Positions 27,701 through 34,100 of a stretch of 64,000 nt of DNA are shown here, piece after piece (within the stretch, counting starts at the first letter, position 1; every line of letters begins with the position of its first letter). The notes under the pieces are model-generated. The model had not been told where the DNA came from and did no database searches. It saw only the letters and a list, made by a program, of their open reading frames with translations. A program made the position numbers and the translations under genes. The DNA is taken from the NCBI GenBank assembly GCA_905221615.1, contig CAJNDT010002768.1:406094-470093 (forward strand), given 5' to 3'. Source of the stretch: Symbiodinium sp. CCMP2592 (Eukaryota > Sar > Dinophyceae > Suessiales > Symbiodiniaceae).

Positions 27701-30700
27701 CCCTAAAACCCTAAACTCCTCAACCCTATAAACCCACATAAACCCTGTAAACCCCTATAAACCCCTATAAACCCCTATAAACCCCTAAAGCCCTAAACTC
27801 CTAATCCCCTAACCCCTAACCCTATAAAGCCCTAGGCCCCTAACAAACCCTAAAAGCCCTAAACTCCTACTCAGGCAACCCCTATGCTGGCGATCATGAG
27901 GATCGTCGGCAGCCTGCTTCCCGTCTGGGTGTGTCCTGGGATTCCGGGTTTAGGGTTTAGGGTAACCTCGGATTAACAAGGGTGCTTTCTTTTTTTTTTA
28001 AAAAAAAAAAGGTATTTTCAGGGAACCCAAATCCCCCCCCAAAAAATGGGAACAAGGGCCTACTCTAGGTTCTAGGGGTTTGGGGTGGTGGGGTTTAGGA
28101 GTCAGGCTGTGTGATTTACTTACTTCCTCAATAAGCCAGGGAAATAGAAAAAGGTCAAACTCTCAGATTACAACTAAACTATTATCTATAAACACAGAAA
28201 AATTTAAAGGTTGGGTATTGGAGAACTAACTTTAGGTCCGAAGACGAACTTCTCAAGATTGCGGGTGTAGGAGTTTAGGGCTTCAGGGTTTCATGCATTA
28301 CGGTTTCACGGCGGATCGTGGGTCCGGTAATATAGGGCACTTAACAATTACAGTAGAAGCCAGAAAGTTGGAATATCATTTTCGTAACGTAACCCCTTTT
28401 AAGGTAAATTATAGGGGGTCCTACCATTAATCCATATTCCAACTTTCTGGAGTTCCCTTTACAATAGAGTTTTGAGGTACATTATCATCTCAACGGTTGA
28501 GACCATGGGCCCCTCGTATGGGCCCTTAACCCTGGGATCCTTATGTATCTACTTAAAGGATCATGGGACTTAGTAAGTAGGTTATAATTGGGGTTATAAG
28601 TCCCCTAAGTGGGGTTATCCTAATTATAACCTACTTATAACCTTACTTACTAAGTCCCATGAGCCTTTAAGTACTATATCTCCCCTATATAGACCCTGAA
28701 GGTCCTTAGGACTCCTTCACAAAGGAGGAGCTTACTGGGTGAGGTTGGCTATTCTCCCGGCCTCGAAAGTACATCCGAAATACGGTTGATGATATAAGGA
28801 ATACACCATAAAACCCCATTGTTTAGGGTCCCTACGGTAATGCAGATTTATATCATCAACAGTATCAACCCAATCCAATACCAAAACATACTTTCTATAC
28901 CACCAACACTCGAAGACACAACTCTTTGAAAGCCTCTAAACCCACAACTCCAGCAAGCCCGGAATGGCCCAAAAAACACGCAAAGCCCTAAATACTACAC
29001 CCGAAACTCCAGACACTTAACCCTATAAATCCTAAAAAACGTAAAACCTCAATCGACTCGGAAACCCTAAGCTCTAGAGCCAAAGCCCCAAACCCTACTT
29101 AAAGGATCATGGGACTTAGTAACTATGGGGTTCTTTAAAGGAATCCTTAAAAGGGATCTACAAGGGTTCTATAAGAGGGGTCTTAGGGTTACTTAAAGGA
29201 TCATGGGACTTAGTAACTGGGGTTATAAATCAGGTAACTATACTTAGAATTACTTATGAGCCCAATTAAGGTACTTTTAACCTTACTTACCAAGTCCCAT
29301 GATCCTCCAAGTAAACCCTAAACCCTGCACCCTAAACCCCAGCCAAGTCTCTTCATACTTGCGTACATGGCCTTGGCGGCGATGTCGGCTTTTGCTTCGA
29401 CGACAGCAGTCACCGGCCCCCCTGCTTGCTTTCAAGGTTTCAGGGTTTAGGGTTCAATGTTGAAGCGCCCCTGCAGGCGGTTGAACGGCATTACAAGGGT
29501 TTCGACGAAGCTGCTACAGGGTACAATTGGGACAGTCGGGCTTTTCAGTGTTGTCTATCGGGTTTAGGATTTAGGCAAAGGTTGAGGATATTTCAGTATC
29601 CACGGTGATACTCGGTCAATGATGCTGTCTGATGGCACGTGTCGTGACAACTGATAGAACCTCTAGCTTCCTGCAGCATCTGGCTTTGTGAGCTTTCGCT
29701 CGACTTCCCCGAAAGAACCTTCTGAACGGTTGGCATCGCCGAAGCTGAACAACTGCGTCTTGTTGACCCCGAACCCCGACCCCTGATACTAAATGCATCA
29801 GACCAGTGCCTAAACAATACAGCCTCTGTAGAACCAGACGACATTTCAAAACTGCGCAAGCAAATCATGGAAGCTCGGTACAAAAGTGTGCTTAGACTCA
29901 GGGTTCCATACAGACTCAGGGATGTTTTAGGATTTTATGGGCACCAAGCCCCACTGAACCCCCATTGTAAACCCTCAACCCCTAAACCCCACCATCAAAG
30001 TGCCTGACTTTGTGCTTGCGGATTCAATGATCGCATAGTGCAGCACGTTACATCGCGTGAGGGGCCGGTTCTTGAACATGACCTCAGTGGGATGGATTCA
30101 AACCCTACCTGTCCAGCTTAATGTAAGGGCCTTGCTAGATAAAACAGGGTATTTCCGCTCCTGTATAATATAAAGATAATCAGGAACCCGAGAAAGGAAT
30201 AAGACAGATAATCCCTTAGATTTAACATCATACTGAAATTGAAGGGCTCCTTAAAGGGCTCTCCTCAGGAATCTAGAAGGGGTGGGCGTTAGGGTTACTT
30301 TAAAGTATCATGTCTTTGCAAGATGGACAAGCACACCCTGCAACTAGGGTATAGGACTCCTTTTAGTCAATTGTTGCCTTTAGGACCTTAGGGGTACTAT
30401 AGGGTTCTATAACAAGTTCTCTTAAGGTCTCCTTTACGGCTTTAGGGTCTACGCGATCATGGAGCATTACTAACTTAGCGGGTCCCTGAGGCAGGGTTCC
30501 TTAAAAGCCAAAACCCCGAACCCTAAAAGCCCTGAGATGGGGATTAGAATCGGGTTTTGGGGTACGTCTTTTACACTATATAACTATACTAAGGACAAGC
30601 AATATAGTATTTGCAGTTAATTATTTAGGCCTCTTTATTGCACTCTCAACCCAAAAACCCTCATGGGTAGTCCTCTGAACCAGGGCCCCCCAATATAGTA

Positions 30701-30913
30701 CGACACCCTGTCAAGCACCTGAAAGGAAGCTTAATTCAGAGAGTTTCCCTCTCTTCTTCAACAACCGGGGCCCAAAAAGTTCAAACTTTCTAAGATAGAG
30801 CTCATATATAAGGCCCAACAGTTTAAAGTCTATCCAAGTTCCCTCATACTCCTGATGAGGTTGCGGCCGGCTTGGAGAACTCCTGATTGATCTGATCCGG
30901 GTCGAAGCTTTCC
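2137..30913 (-). CDS. Multi-exon gene region: ankyrin repeat plus EF-hand protein (gene span)
   Basis: Span of about 33 minus-strand exons listed separately. With the boundaries chosen, the reading phase carries through every junction from 29758 to the stop at 2137, about 630 codons in total. Two junctions are independent support: NK|DGNTPLH rebuilds a canonical ankyrin start across a 1.35 kb GC-AG intron, and D|ADGKGNLKVAE completes a 12-residue EF-hand loop. The product also has at least one glycine-rich membrane-like helix (exon 22720-22814). A calcium-binding, protein-interacting membrane protein is implied; the exact family is unknown. The 5' end is not identified. Confidence 0.55.
2851..2877 (-). 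CDS. Candidate micro-exon EEYERCSTT
   Basis: Acceptor TGCCAG|GAG; donor ACT|GAAAGT is weak. The plus strand of this island also reads as a plausible membrane segment with a stop (GAAALVLLLARKRYDD), so strand is uncertain. Confidence 0.35.
3047..3094. repeat. TA microsatellite
   Basis: About 19 TA units followed by TATTTATAGATA. Confidence 0.9.
3921..3965 (-). CDS. Exon: AFSAQPLSPVCYTAE
   Basis: Acceptor CATGCAG|GCT, donor GAA|GAATGC (GA type). Phase 0 to 0. Confidence 0.45.
4277..4301 (-). CDS. Micro-exon: NVYDVLRR
   Basis: Acceptor CTTCAG|G and consensus donor TCGG|GTAAGT. Phase 2 to 0. Confidence 0.52.
4397..4494 (-). CDS. Exon: DGTAKVRGLTWPRWEFNAEV...
   Basis: Thirty-two codons, ending DAAHQKQLHLGS. 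Acceptor ATACCAG|GAT, donor TCACA|GTCAAA. A 169-codon frame on the same strand (4181-4690) overlaps, but this shorter frame has the better protein composition and usable splice sites. Confidence 0.55.
5038..5134. repeat. D-family element, left end decayed
   Basis: CAAATAGTATATACTTTGGC left; TATGGGCACATGGACCGTTA right. Confidence 0.68.
5245..5370. repeat. A-family element, decayed
   Basis: TACTTAAAGATCCC at the left; CTTAGTAAGTCCCATGAACC at the right. Confidence 0.6.
5409..5461 (-). CDS. Exon: VKPIIQDAARHPLPART
   Basis: Acceptor GCGACAG|GC, donor CACC|GTGTCC. The first two bases complete a Cys codon with the previous exon. Confidence 0.52.
5648..5730. repeat. Inverted repeat inside a decayed I-like element
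   Basis: CCCCACCCTGTAATAGTG (5650) pairs with CACTATTACAGGGTGGGG (5712). It interrupts an I-like left end at 5599-5640. Confidence 0.75.
5792..5880. repeat. E-family element, decayed
   Basis: GCCCAAAAGCCTTATATAGT and GGCCCAAAAGCC arms; forms a tandem pair with the next copy. Confidence 0.68.
5909..5996. repeat. E-family inverted-repeat element
   Basis: CCCTAAGGCTCC left, CCTTAGAGCCTTATGG right, with internal GCCCAAAAGCC pairing. Confidence 0.8.
6621..6671 (-). CDS. Exon: LLYVVPFAGAEILDAL
   Basis: Acceptor CGTCAG|CT, donor CTTT|GTGGCT; phase 1 to 1. Hydrophobic helix. Confidence 0.52.
7764..7879. repeat. A-family element variant
   Basis: Ends TACTTGGAGGCCCTTTTGAC and complement, so the CATGGGAC core of the end is replaced. 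A matching right half follows at 7958-7987. Confidence 0.8.
8017..8053 (-). CDS. Exon: EAQLSGGVDKIA
   Basis: Acceptor TGTCGAG|GAA lies 13 nt from an F-family element; donor GCAG|GCACCT (GC type). Phase 0 to 1. Confidence 0.55.
8067..8170. repeat. F-family inverted-repeat element
   Basis: GGGGGTTTCCGAAAACAGGG left; CCTGTTTTCGGAAGCCCCC right. Confidence 0.86.
8218..8326. repeat. Inverted-repeat element, family of one
   Basis: TTAGGTTTCTGAGTAGCCCC left pairs with GACTGCTCAGGAACCTAC right. Confidence 0.7.
8443..8556. repeat. Inverted-repeat element, family of one
   Basis: ACCCCAAAGGGTCCAAAGTA left; TAGGACCCTTTGGGTA right, with inner TTTCTA/TAGGAA pairing. Confidence 0.72.
8814..8850 (-). CDS. 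Micro-exon: TSGSDRGLALAF
   Basis: Acceptor GATCCAG|G, donor TTC|GTGTGC. Phase 2 to 0, following the EF-hand exon. Confidence 0.47.
9039..9150 (-). CDS. Exon: EF-hand calcium-binding loop
   Basis: Thirty-six codons, starting ADGKGNLKVAEDFTRDLVER and continuing AKADQGLMDMLIKDVF. With the Asp completed across the upstream junction, the loop DADGKGNLKVAE has Asp at 1 and 3, Gly at 6, a hydrophobic at 8 and Glu at 12, with helices either side. Acceptor CCCCAG|AC, donor TTCAG|GTTTAG. The donor lies in a TTTAGGG telomere-like unit. Confidence 0.75.
9927..10034. repeat. I-family inverted-repeat element
   Basis: CCCAGAGACTCCAATATCCC left; CTTGGAGTTTCTGG right. Confidence 0.8.
10362..10445. repeat. 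Telomere-unit array between 23-bp direct repeats
   Basis: A 23-bp unit beginning TTTAAGAATAGGG occurs at 10362-10384 and 10423-10445; between them is GGGTTTA repeated about five and a half times with no mismatch. Confidence 0.88.
10574..10697. repeat. A-family element
   Basis: TACTTGGAGGATCATGGGAC left; CCTAAGTCTCATGATCC right. Confidence 0.85.
10848..10911. repeat. CT microsatellite
   Basis: (CT)n with GCTCG interruptions. Confidence 0.88.
11251..11348. repeat. F-family element
   Basis: GGGAGTTTCCGACAATTCGG left; right end partly decayed. Confidence 0.75.
11812..11983. repeat. Tandem direct duplication, period 99 bp
   Basis: Copies 11812-11884 and 11911-11983 share CACAAACCATGAAACCTTTG and following bases with a few substitutions. 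The lower copy contains an inferred exon; the upper copy reads CTACGACTC where the lower has CTAGGACTC, losing the acceptor AG. Confidence 0.85.
11846..11880 (-). CDS. Exon: TRKVHIVVGST
   Basis: Acceptor ATCTAG|G, donor TACAG|GTCATC; phase 2 to 1. Lies in the lower copy of a 99-bp-period tandem duplication; the other copy has lost the acceptor AG. Confidence 0.5.
12537..12586 (-). CDS. Exon: DKFLQEKLPLEIAAET
   Basis: Sixteen codons. Acceptor GCCGAG|GAT, donor CACA|GTGCCT. LPLEIA recalls a degenerate ankyrin helix (TPLHIA). Confidence 0.58.
12680..12832. repeat. TG microsatellite
   Basis: Imperfect (TG)n with CG and AC interruptions. It produces long spurious His/Thr and Cys/Val frames. Confidence 0.9.
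13184..13288. repeat. D-family inverted-repeat element
   Basis: CCCTAAGGGTCCATGTACCC left and its complement GGGCACATGGACCCTTAGG-like end on the right. Confidence 0.84.
13431..13540. repeat. A-family element, ends trimmed
   Basis: ATCATGGGACTTAGTAAGTA left; CTTACTAAGTCC right. Confidence 0.7.
13619..13683 (-). CDS. Exon: AAARTSVGDVPPELLLGLTAS
   Basis: Twenty-one codons. Acceptor TTAACAG|AC, donor TCA|GACATT. The first two bases complete an Asp codon with the previous exon. Confidence 0.52.
13804..13917. repeat. D-family element, diverged
   Basis: CTCTAAGGGTCCCGGTGCCC left; GGCACATGGGCCCATAGGG right. Confidence 0.65.
14190..14244 (-). CDS. Exon: TLYDSMSGQSAHRPVRLD
   Basis: Acceptor CCTGCAG|ACC, donor GACG|GTATGG. 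It lies in a 300 bp GC-rich island with two long minus-strand frames, so a longer exon is possible. Confidence 0.48.
14312..14415. repeat. F-family element
   Basis: GGGAGTTTCCGAAAATTAGG left; CTATTTTCGGAAACTCCC right. Confidence 0.87.
14567..14681. repeat. A-family element
   Basis: TACTTAAAGGATCATGGGAC left; ACTTACTAAGTCCCACGAGC right, outer right end decayed. Confidence 0.82.
15566..15626 (-). CDS. Exon: PNNEYLQYVQSSRHLQFFRD
   Basis: Twenty codons. Acceptor GTGCACAG|C, donor GAT|GTTGGA. The frame stays open another 35 codons (VGPSYSRRLTSAADKV...), so the 3' end is uncertain. Confidence 0.52.
15729..15773 (-). CDS. Exon: FSFNFCHAGDDARY
   Basis: Acceptor GATATAG|C and strong donor TATAG|GTGAGG; phase 2 to 2. 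Confidence 0.52.
16139..16226. repeat. E-family element
   Basis: CCCCAAGGCTC left; GTGCCTTAGGG right. Confidence 0.8.
16276..16319 (-). CDS. Exon: ankyrin repeat start, DGNTPLH
   Basis: DGNTPLHFIALVGG is the canonical ankyrin beta-turn and first helix (DG.TPLH.A...G). Acceptor CGTGAG|GAT, donor GGCAG|GCGCTC. With the previous exon it forms NKDGNTPLH. The frame is open upstream to 16349, so the exon could start earlier. Confidence 0.75.
17389..17492. repeat. B-family inverted-repeat element
   Basis: Ends TGGGTGGTTGTCAAAATTAT and complement TTTTCACAACTACCCA; the middle has GGTGCCGTACTATAAT. No coding capacity. Confidence 0.87.
17668..17715 (-). CDS. Exon: ankyrin repeat, C-terminal half
   Basis: Sixteen codons, VLWLLDHKAEADAANK, matching the second helix and start of the loop of an ankyrin repeat (LL.H.A..DA.NK). 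Acceptor AAAAAG|GTC, donor AACAAG|GCGGCT. Phase 0 at the donor joins exactly to DGNTPLH in the next exon. Read-through without splicing gives a hydrophobic stretch. Confidence 0.7.
18092..18151 (-). CDS. Exon: GFLCSLVPIMRIRRIFPLSE
   Basis: Twenty codons, hydrophobic then basic. Acceptor AGTAAG|GGG, donor GAA|GCCCCA. The intron before it contains the 3.3 kb satellite. Confidence 0.42.
18237..18316. repeat. Tetranucleotide microsatellite
   Basis: ACTA/ACTG units, then AATC repeats, then AAGC repeats. Confidence 0.85.
18565..21866. repeat. Satellite-like tandem array, about 240-bp dimers of two about 120-bp monomers
   Basis: The motif AATGGGTCGAAC recurs at 18881, 19120, 19364, 19546, 19790, 20021, 20241, 20361 and on, mostly 220-245 bp apart with some half-steps of about 120 bp. 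Each dimer pairs an A monomer (AATGGGTCGAACTGCTGGAC) with a related B monomer (AATGGGCAAAACTTGCGTGC), both ending near CTGATGCTGATGATGCTCG. Minus-strand frames stay open for 90-143 codons because 120 is a multiple of three, but indels break them. It lies inside an inferred intron. Confidence 0.9.
18696..18730. repeat. AG microsatellite inside the satellite array
   Basis: About 17 AG units expanding a GAGAGAG motif present in every satellite monomer. Confidence 0.9.
21901..21925 (-). CDS. Micro-exon: EFRFAEVL
   Basis: Acceptor GTTGAG|G, donor TTG|GCTGCT. The frame upstream (AQKAELR) is also protein-like and could belong to the exon. Confidence 0.42.
22720..22814 (-). CDS. Exon: glycine-rich membrane helix
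   Basis: Thirty-one codons, starting ATGGYAGFIAAGLEIALVG and ending KLLRLTNSDRDH. Both splice sites are strong: GCTGCAG|GCT and CACAG|GTACAT. The hydrophobic Gly/Ala stretch reads as one transmembrane or membrane-associated segment. Confidence 0.62.
22987..23027 (-). CDS. Exon: NRHRHDFYQPIHD
   Basis: Acceptor TTCGAG|GC, donor GAT|GCTGCC. Phase 1 to 0. A phase-0 alternative in the same island (AIAIGTTFISPS) exists. Confidence 0.43.
23064..23166. repeat. B-family element
   Basis: TGGGTAGTTGTCAAAATTAT left; AATTTTGACAACCACCCA right. Confidence 0.88.
23895..23984 (-). CDS. Exon: LYTKLLVHAFYRGFLSS...
   Basis: Twenty-nine codons, starting LYTKLLVHAFYRGFLSS and ending DFNRFFHEICYR. Acceptor CTGCAG|GG, donor CGGG|GTCCTT; phase 1 to 1. 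Lies within a 123-codon open frame (23866-24237). Confidence 0.5.
24317..24414. repeat. H-family inverted-repeat element
   Basis: CTTACTTACCTTTGGTTAGT and GGGAATGGAGGAATGG left; complement right. Confidence 0.86.
24599..24647 (-). CDS. Exon: EFRAESLETFPKTPKL
   Basis: Acceptor GAGAAG|GAA, donor CTAG|GCTTGG. The frame stays open on both sides for about 70 codons, ending at a stop at 24516, so an alternative long or terminal exon is possible. Confidence 0.5.
25135..25440. repeat. CCCTAAA block facing a TTTAGGG block
   Basis: C-strand units to 25275, then exon 25314-25372, then G-strand units at 25394-25438. Confidence 0.75.
25314..25372 (-). CDS. Exon: PKALLTASANDAEGRTNFR
   Basis: Nineteen codons. 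Acceptor CAGTAG|AG completes a Glu codon with the previous exon; donor AGG|GACCGA (GA type). The plus strand is also open and protein-like here, so strand rests on chain continuity. Confidence 0.5.
25443..25520. repeat. H-family element, partial
   Basis: GTTAGTAGAGAATGGGGGAA left; CCCCCATTCCCTCCTC right. Confidence 0.6.
25602..25725. repeat. A-family element
   Basis: TACTTGGAGGATCATGGGAC left; TAAGTCCCATGATCC right. Confidence 0.87.
25861..26045 (-). CDS. Long exon: AFWQESRPLVFDRSS...
   Basis: Sixty-one codons, the longest exon of this gene, starting AFWQESRPLVFDRSSP, with NYPVLLTEAIVDYPQ in the middle and IQGAQERLTRYL at the end. Acceptor GGTTAG|T, textbook donor CTAG|GTAAAC. The donor runs straight into CCCTAAACCC telomere-type units. 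Confidence 0.6.
26529..26646. repeat. C-family inverted-repeat element, TA flanks
   Basis: TA then CAGTAGAAGCCAGAAAGTTG at the left; CAACTTTCTGGCTTCGACTG then TA at the right. CAGT ends and a TA duplication are typical of Tc1/mariner-type MITEs. Confidence 0.87.
26680..26719 (-). CDS. Exon: ILRLVSGTSRLW
   Basis: Acceptor ATCTAG|GC, donor GGAG|GTCGCT. Phase 1 to 2 by chain continuity; a phase-0 reading (AYCGWSRAHPGFG) is also open. Confidence 0.45.
27320..27865. repeat. Degenerate telomere-like block, G-rich then C-rich
   Basis: TTTAGGG-type units at 27330-27480 are followed, after exon 27489-27561, by CCCTAAA-type units at 27590-27865, many as TAAACCCC variants. Confidence 0.8.
27489..27561 (-). 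CDS. Exon: VPVWLRGWDSELEEC...
   Basis: Twenty-four codons, starting VPVWLRGWDSELEECT and ending FKNIRFQS. Acceptor GTTCGAG|GTT, donor TCAG|GCTCAG. Only this frame has a normal protein composition. Confidence 0.56.
27914..27935 (-). CDS. Micro-exon: THPDGKQ
   Basis: Acceptor TCCCAG|G, donor AAGCAG|GCTGCC. Phase 2 to 0; the first base completes a Gln codon with the previous exon. Confidence 0.42.
28349..28462. repeat. C-family element, TA flanks
   Basis: CAGTAGAAGCCAGAAAGTTG left; CAACTTTCTGGAGTTCCCTT right, flanked by TA. Confidence 0.87.
28550..28673. repeat. A-family inverted-repeat element (type copy)
   Basis: 124 bp with long near-perfect terminal inverted repeats, TACTTAAAGGATCATGGGAC and the complement, continuing through TTAGTAAGTAGGTTATAA. 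No coding capacity. This is the most abundant family in the window (about 18 copies). Confidence 0.9.
28736..28761 (-). CDS. Micro-exon: AGRIANLT
   Basis: Acceptor TTCGAG|GCC and donor CCCA|GTAAGC. Phase 0 to 2. Confidence 0.45.
28784..28860. repeat. K-family element, shortened
   Basis: Ends GTTGATGATATAA and TTATATCATCAAC with core AATACACCATAA. Confidence 0.75.
29190..29313. repeat. A-family element
   Basis: Complete copy. A left-end fragment of a second copy at 29096 is interrupted after CTTAGTAAC by an X-type repeat. Confidence 0.87.
29372..29421 (-). CDS. Exon: GPVTAVVEAKADIAAK
   Basis: Acceptor AAGCAG|GG, donor AAG|GCCATG (GC type). Ala-rich helix, phase 1 to 0. Confidence 0.55.
29671..29758 (-). 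CDS. Exon: TQLFSFGDANRSEG...
   Basis: Twenty-nine codons plus one base, starting TQLFSFGDANRSEGSFGEV and ending KLTKPDAA. Acceptor AACAAG|ACG, donor GCAG|GAAGCT. The trailing G joins the next exon as a glycine codon. Confidence 0.52.
30872..30913 (-). CDS. Candidate exon
   Basis: Fourteen codons in phase 0 (GKLRPGSDQSGVLQ) between GCTAAG|GGA and CAA|GCCGGC. A second frame (RESFDPDQINQEFSKP) is at least as protein-like, so an exon is likely but the frame is not settled. Confidence 0.42.
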
Positions 30914-31070
30914 CTTAGCTGGGTAGCATGATGAGGGAGACCCCTTCAAGGGTACCCCTTCCGAACCCTACTTCTGGCTTCTTACAAGGGACCTTATTTA
31001 GAGGGTCTATATCCCCGAGGGTCCCCCTATATAACCCTAACTCCCATTAGCGTAGTGGCTTTCTGTTCTC

Positions 31071-31136
31071 GTGGCAGTCGTTCTTGGGGGTGCCGGGGGG
31101 TTCAGGTTCCGCAGAGGGGTTCGATTTAAAGCTTCC
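31071..31136 (-). CDS. Candidate exon, Pro/Glu-rich
   Basis: Twenty-two codons, GSFKSNPSAEPEPPG then TPKNDCH. Acceptor TGTAAG|GGA; donor CAC|GAGAAC is weak. Confidence 0.42.
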
Positions 31137-34100
31137 CTTACATAATAAGTGTGCAAAGCGATTTCTGTAAGGGTTCTGCAGGTTTAGGGATTAGAGTTTC
31201 AGCTTTTAGACGGTTTGAGACGTGTGACAAGGGATATGAGGTTATAGGGTTGAAAGAACCCCAAACCCCCAGCCCTCAATTGGCTTTGATGTAGGAGCTC
31301 GAGTTGGACGCACCTTTTCTGAACAGGGGTCCCAACTAAATCCCCAAACCTTTACCAAAACTTCTCCTTAAAATCCCGAAACCCTTAAACCCCTAAAGCC
31401 TAGAGGCAGGAGCCTACTACAGTATCTGGGTGACCTGGGATTCTACATGGGGGGAGATCGAGGCTGCAAGACGCCGAGGTTGAAAATTCATGTGGACTGG
31501 GATTCAGGGTGGGATTCAGGGGCCTAAGCCCTAAACCCTCATTCCGTTTAAGGGGTCCTTCGAGGGTTTAGGGTTTAGGGTCTACCATTGGACTCGTAAG
31601 TAAAGCTATATGTAGCTCGGTCGCAGCTGTAAATTTGTTTATGAGTATAACTGCACTTATAATATCCCCAGTTACCAAGTCCCATGAATCTGTAAGTGGT
31701 CGCCTTAACAATTGGAAAAGGCTTGGCTGCGTAGGATCTCTATAAGGGCTGCCATCATAAGGGCTCTACACTAGCGGGGTCCGAAAACGAGAAGGAGCCC
31801 TGCGGAATTCCCCAGACCTTCCAATATCCCTTAATTAAGGAATATACCTTAAATTATAGTAGGATCCCTAGTATGATTTAGGGTATATTCCTTAAGGGAT
31901 TTTGGAAGGTCTGGGGTTTTCGATGCCTGTATATAACCTTCCAGCTGCGGATTCTTGCAGCCAAGGATCTCTTCGATACTACCTTCACGCAGTGTCCACG
32001 ATCAGGGTTGAGCAGTTAGGGTTTCAGCTGCTGTTTGGTTTGGGGCTTGAGCTACGGTTAAGGGTTCGAGGATGTTTGAGGTTTAGGGCTCCGGGTTGAG
32101 GGTCCTTGCAAAGAGTTGTCACGGGGTAGAAGTGAACCGCTTTGCTCTAAACCCTAACCCTAAATATCCCTAGATTTCAGGTTGAAAGCCTGAGCATCAG
32201 AGGTTTCGAGTCGGATTGAGCCGTGGGACAAATGCTAACAGGGCCTGAAGAATTAGCATCGTGTTTTGGTGAATAAAGGGACCATGAGGGGAGACCACTG
32301 TGGCTGTAGGTAACTACAAACTTCCCCAACAAGACAAGCGTTAAAGTTTCAGATTGCTAGTATATAACATTATATATCGAGTTTTAGATGGGGTGTCGAG
32401 TCCAGAGTGTGGTGTGGGGTCGGTGCCCCGAGACTCCCAAATTCCCTTACTTAAGGAATATACCTTAAGTCATATTAACGGATGCTACTCTAACTAAGGT
32501 ACATTCCTCAATTTGAAGGTCCGGGTTTCTAGAACGCTTTACCGGGGGCATTGTCGGACGCTCAAGCAGGGCATGGTGGGGGAACACTCGGACCGAAACC
32601 GAAATCCGAAATCAAACCGAAGCCAAAGCCGCCAGAGCCCCAGACGATACACAAAAGCACTAAACCAAACAAGCGCTGCAGATTCTGCGTCATGCGAGAC
32701 CGCAACGAAAAATACCCTAAGGCTCGAAAAGGCCCAAAAGCCTTTTATGTGGTCTTCAGGCCCAAGAGCCTTAAAATATGAGTCCTTAGAGCCTTAGGGA
32801 TAGGATATCCTGTCAACCTCTGACCCCCCCAAGTTCAACCCCCAAACCCCAAACGCGCCAGCTGGGCCGGCTTTGATCAAAGGTAGCTGGGGGGACGTCT
32901 CGTTAGACCTAGACCATATATATATATATATATATACCGTACGCCCTACTGTCTCAAGGCCCTAAACCGTAAACCATCGAACCAAACCTTAAACCCTACC
33001 TTAACCCCATATGACCTGCGCTTTAAGGACTTTGATGACGAAACCATAATAAGGAGTCCTGAAAAGGTAATCTATTTGGGGTCCAGAGAAGGCTTAGCCT
33101 CATGACTCCCCATGCTTGGGTTTAGGGTTTAGGGTGCTGAGGCCCAGACGGAGAAGTGCTTGACACAGGTCTGCTTGGTCCGGATCAATGCGCTTGCCTC
33201 AGAAGGCTCACTCTTTGTGCCCACAGGGCCCAGCAATTAGGCAATTGCACCATTCAAGAGGTCAGGGTTAGAGGGGGTACTTTTGTTGAAATGGTTTGTC
33301 GAGTTTTGGGTTTGGCATCCACCTTGCCTACCGTGACTAACCTTCTCGAACCTAATTCTTTTGCGGTGTCCCCATACACTCCATTTTCGGTGCATATGCT
33401 GCAATCGGCAGTTCATGGTAGTTTAGAACTGGTTTGTAGGCACCCAGACGTCTACATGCTTTACCATTCCCTGGCGAGATCGGGGCACTCCTCACTGCCT
33501 TTAAAGGCTCTTTTGCTCACCTAAGTAGGATTTCAACAGCACCGAACATATTCTTAGTTAGGGTTCTATGTTTAGCCGATTCGGGAAACTTAACATGGTC
33601 TCAAGGCGGTACCGAGGCTGTCAAGTATCTACATAGTAGAAAGTAAGGGTTTCCTAGCCGATTAGTCATTAACATGATGCTGTGGATTATTGTGCTGGGA
33701 ATAGCTCATGGGTGGGGTATGTAACCTCCTTAAAGGTATGTGCTTACGGCCAGCTATCTTTTCTCAACCTGCTTCAGGCCCCCCCCACCTTGTTTCGATA
33801 TCTCACTATGCATCATGATCCTCTTCTGGGCCACGGTTAGAGTTCAAGGCGTTTCGGTTTCATGGAGGGGCCTTGTTTAAGGAACTCAAAGGAATGATGC
33901 TAGTAATTTAATCATTTGCGCTTCTGTCATATTAACGTTAAAGTTTTGGGTTTTGTCTGGCTTCTCCATCGACGAAGCACGAGAGCCGTACTAACTTCGA
34001 CCTGTCCCCATGCTTAATCAAACGGCTTAGTTTATAGGGTTTCGGGCTTCGAGTGCTAGTCGACTGGTTCCGTTTCATAGGGAATACAGGAGAAACGAAA

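Noticed and set aside
29459..29560. Protein-like frames on both strands (VEAPLQAVERHYKGFDEA plus; SFVETLVMPFNRLQ minus)
   Set aside because: The minus reading cannot be fitted in phase between the neighbouring exons, and the plus reading is isolated.
32551..32781. Plus-strand frame with PKPKSEIKPKPKPPEP and a CRFC motif
   Set aside because: It runs into an E-family element, lies on the opposite strand, and shows no supporting splice sites.
33156..33524. 122-codon plus-strand frame
   Set aside because: Length is within chance, opposite strand to all supported coding, no recognisable motif.
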